Source: an uncultured Collinsella sp. (GTDB lineage: Bacteria; Actinomycetota; Coriobacteriia; Coriobacteriales; Coriobacteriaceae). Taken from it: 6,538 nucleotides of DNA. The number at the start of each line of letters is the position of its first letter. Position 1 is the first letter of the stretch. The notes beneath the pieces are model-generated. The model saw only the letters and a list, made by a program, of their open reading frames with translations, was not told the origin of the DNA and ran no database searches. Shown here one piece after another: positions 4,939-6,538 of the stretch. The stretch spans positions 1 through 6,538 of the forward strand of contig URBA01000084.1 of assembly GCA_900545905.1 (NCBI GenBank). Reading direction: 5' to 3'. The position numbers and the translations under genes were made by a program.

Positions 4939-6505
4939 TTAGTTTTCGGATTGCTTTGCCGCCGCCTCGGCGCGCTCGGCATTCCATGCAACGAGCGCCT
5001 CGTGAACCGCTTTGGCGACATCGGCAGGAATGCCTCGAACTTCCGCGATCTCTTGCTCGCTCGCCGCGCGCAAACGCTTCATCGAACCAAAATGGCGCAT
5101 AAGGGCACGTTTTCTGGTGGGTCCCACGCCTGGAACGTCATCGAGTACCGAAACCGTCATGGCTTTATCGCGCAATTCGCGATGGAACGTGATGGCAAAA
5201 CGGTGCGATTCATCGCGCACCTGTTTAATTAGATAGAGCGACGCGGACCCGGTCGGCAGCACGACGGGAGTCTCGTCCCAAGGCACAAAAACTTCCTCAT
5301 CGGCCTTTGCCAAGCCACAAACTGGTATATCGAGCCCAAGAGCCTCAAGTTGCTTGATCGCAGCGGTCAATTGCGGCTTACCGCCATCGACAACGAGCAA
5401 ATCGGGGCGCGAGCCAAAGCGCTCGTCGGCCATGCGCTCGGGAGCATAGCGTCGTCCCAAAACCTCGGACATCGACACGAAGTCGTTTGCCTCGTCCAAT
5501 TCGGCCTGAATTTTAAAACGACGGTACTGGCTCTTGTCGGCGCGTCCGTTGGTAAACACCACCATCGAGGCGACGGTAAAGGTTCCATGCAGCGTCGAGA
5601 TATCGAAGCACTCGATACGCAACGGCGGCGATGGCAGCGCCAACGCACTTTCGAGCTCCAGGAGCGCTTGATTGGTGCGATCGTCAGCGTACCCCGTTCG
5701 CATCATGTAGCGCATGAGGGCATGGCGCGCATTTTTGGATGCCATATCGAGCAGACGGTGCTTTTCGCCACGCTGCGGCCTATGGAGATGGCAGGAACGC
5801 TCACGCTTGCCCGCAAGCCACTCCCCCAGTGCTTCCGCATCCTCAAGCTCGACGGAAAGGTTGACCTCAGCTGGAATATCAGCCGTCTCGTCGTAATAGC
5901 GCTTAAGAAAGCCCGACTGGAGCTCTTCCTCGTCAACATCAAGACCCTTGTCGAGAATGAACTCGCAGGTGCGAACTGTTCGGCCCTCGCGAACGACGAA
6001 GACGCAAGCGGCGGAGATGGTCTCCTCGCGATAGAAACCGATGACATCTATATCGACACTGGAGGGAAAAACGACTTGCTGACGGTCGTCCAGACCCCTG
6101 ATGACCTCCAAACGACGTTTGACGCGTGCCGCGCGCTCAAAGTCGAGCGCCTCAGCGGCATCCGTCATCTCGGAGGTCAGCTCATCGACGACATCCTTGC
6201 GATGGCCCGACAAAAAGCGCTCGACACGCTTGACGTTCTTGGCATAGTCTGCCGGGGAAATCGCGCCGACACACGCACCCGGGCCACGCCCGACATGGTA
6301 GTCAAAGCAGGGGCGCCCGTTTTGCGCGCAAATCATATTGACGATGTCTTCCTCGCCCTTGTGGGACTCGACGATACGGCGACAACGACGCCACTCCGCA
6401 CAGGATGCGGAGCAGATGGGGATAACCTTGCGCAGCGTATCTATCGTCTCACGTGCCGCACGGCTATCGGTATAGGGACCAAAATAACGCGTTCCCGGCT
6501 TATGA
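4939..6505 (-). CDS. uvrC: UvrABC excinuclease subunit C, 5'-truncated (GIY-YIG domain missing)
   Basis: UvrC makes the incisions on both sides of a lesion in nucleotide excision repair, recruited by UvrB. The genomic frame holds 521 residues plus TAA; the apparent start MCIRDS is adapter, and roughly the first 120-130 residues including the GIY-YIG 3'-nuclease are lost. Numbering from the first genomic codon (6504), the match begins at YFGPYTDS (7-14). A cysteine-rich segment follows (31-78), then the UVR UvrB-binding helix pair (about 111-138). The RNase H-like 5' nuclease has the candidate acidic/histidine residues D301 (ECFDIS), D341 (NDFVSM), D373 (VVDGGK) and H434 (DESH). A tandem helix-hairpin-helix is at about 452-505 (DVPGVGPTRK, VRGIPAD), then a short Ala/Glu-rich tail. 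All nuclease residues appear intact. The cysteine segment deviates from E. coli (see findings). It is a separate unit 365 nt upstream of the importer operon on the same strand; the adjacency has no evident functional meaning. Confidence 0.96.
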
Positions 6506-6538
6506 CTGTCTCTTATACACATCTGACGCTGCCGACGA
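6506..6538 (-). other. Nextera Read-1 adapter, reverse complement (artefact)
   Basis: CTGTCTCTTATACACATCT (6506-6524) is the Tn5 mosaic end in reverse complement, and 6525-6538 (GACGCTGCCGACGA) completes the full 33-nt Read-1 adapter. Genomic sequence ends at 6505. Its leftward translation supplies the false N terminus MCIRDS of the uvrC frame. Confidence 0.99.

Noticed and set aside
4891..5232. Plus-strand frame of 113 codons starting in the intergenic region
   Set aside because: Most of it is antisense to the conserved HhH and nuclease part of uvrC. It has no good RBS and its sequence is uninformative.
1..6538. Composite transposon with 24-bp terminal inverted repeats containing Tn5 mosaic ends
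   Set aside because: The ends extend beyond the mosaic end into Nextera adapter-specific bases, there is no transposase, and the interior is ordinary chromosomal genes. It is library adapter.

Overview
This window is a 6.5-kb high-GC bacterial contig whose two ends are library-adapter sequence, not genome. Positions 1-24 and 6506-6538 match the Nextera/Tn5 Read-1 adapter and its complement, so the genomic insert is 25-6505. Both outer genes are cut artificially there. The likely source is a high-GC Gram-positive, most plausibly class Coriobacteriia (Collinsella-like). This is inferred from the fused permease/ATPase transporter protein, a twin-arginine lipoprotein signal on the binding protein, GC-rich codon use and the style of the UvrC sequence. 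The assignment rests on recall and is not proven.

All four genes lie on the minus strand, so the biological order runs right to left. (1) uvrC (4939-6505, 5' end missing) encodes the nucleotide-excision-repair incision nuclease without its N-terminal GIY-YIG domain. (2) A 365-bp intergenic region (4574-4938) holds a possible uvrC terminator, several inverted repeats and a candidate promoter for the next operon. (3) A peptide-type ABC importer operon follows: a Tat/lipobox substrate-binding protein of the SBP_bac_5 family (2960-4573), a DppB/OppB-like permease (1846-2802), and a single-polypeptide fusion of a DppC/OppC-like permease with a DppD/OppD-like ATPase (25-1842, 3' end missing). The permease and fusion genes are 3 nt apart, which suggests translational coupling. 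The binding-protein and permease genes are separated by 157 nt almost filled with four consecutive inverted repeats, an arrangement that could set the high binding-protein to permease ratio typical of such importers.

The importer would work as follows: the membrane-anchored lipoprotein captures an oligopeptide or a related ligand (substrate unproven), the two permease domains form the channel, and the ATPase domain drives uptake. A partner ATPase (DppF/OppF type) is probably encoded just beyond the left end.

I see no mobile element, CRISPR array, tRNA or rRNA. The most notable points are the structured 157-nt intercistronic spacer, the nested inverted repeats upstream of the binding-protein gene, an atypical cysteine pattern in the presumed Fe-S region of UvrC, the permease-ATPase fusion, and the adapter contamination, which adds false peptides to predicted proteins. 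I found no convincing wholly new system.
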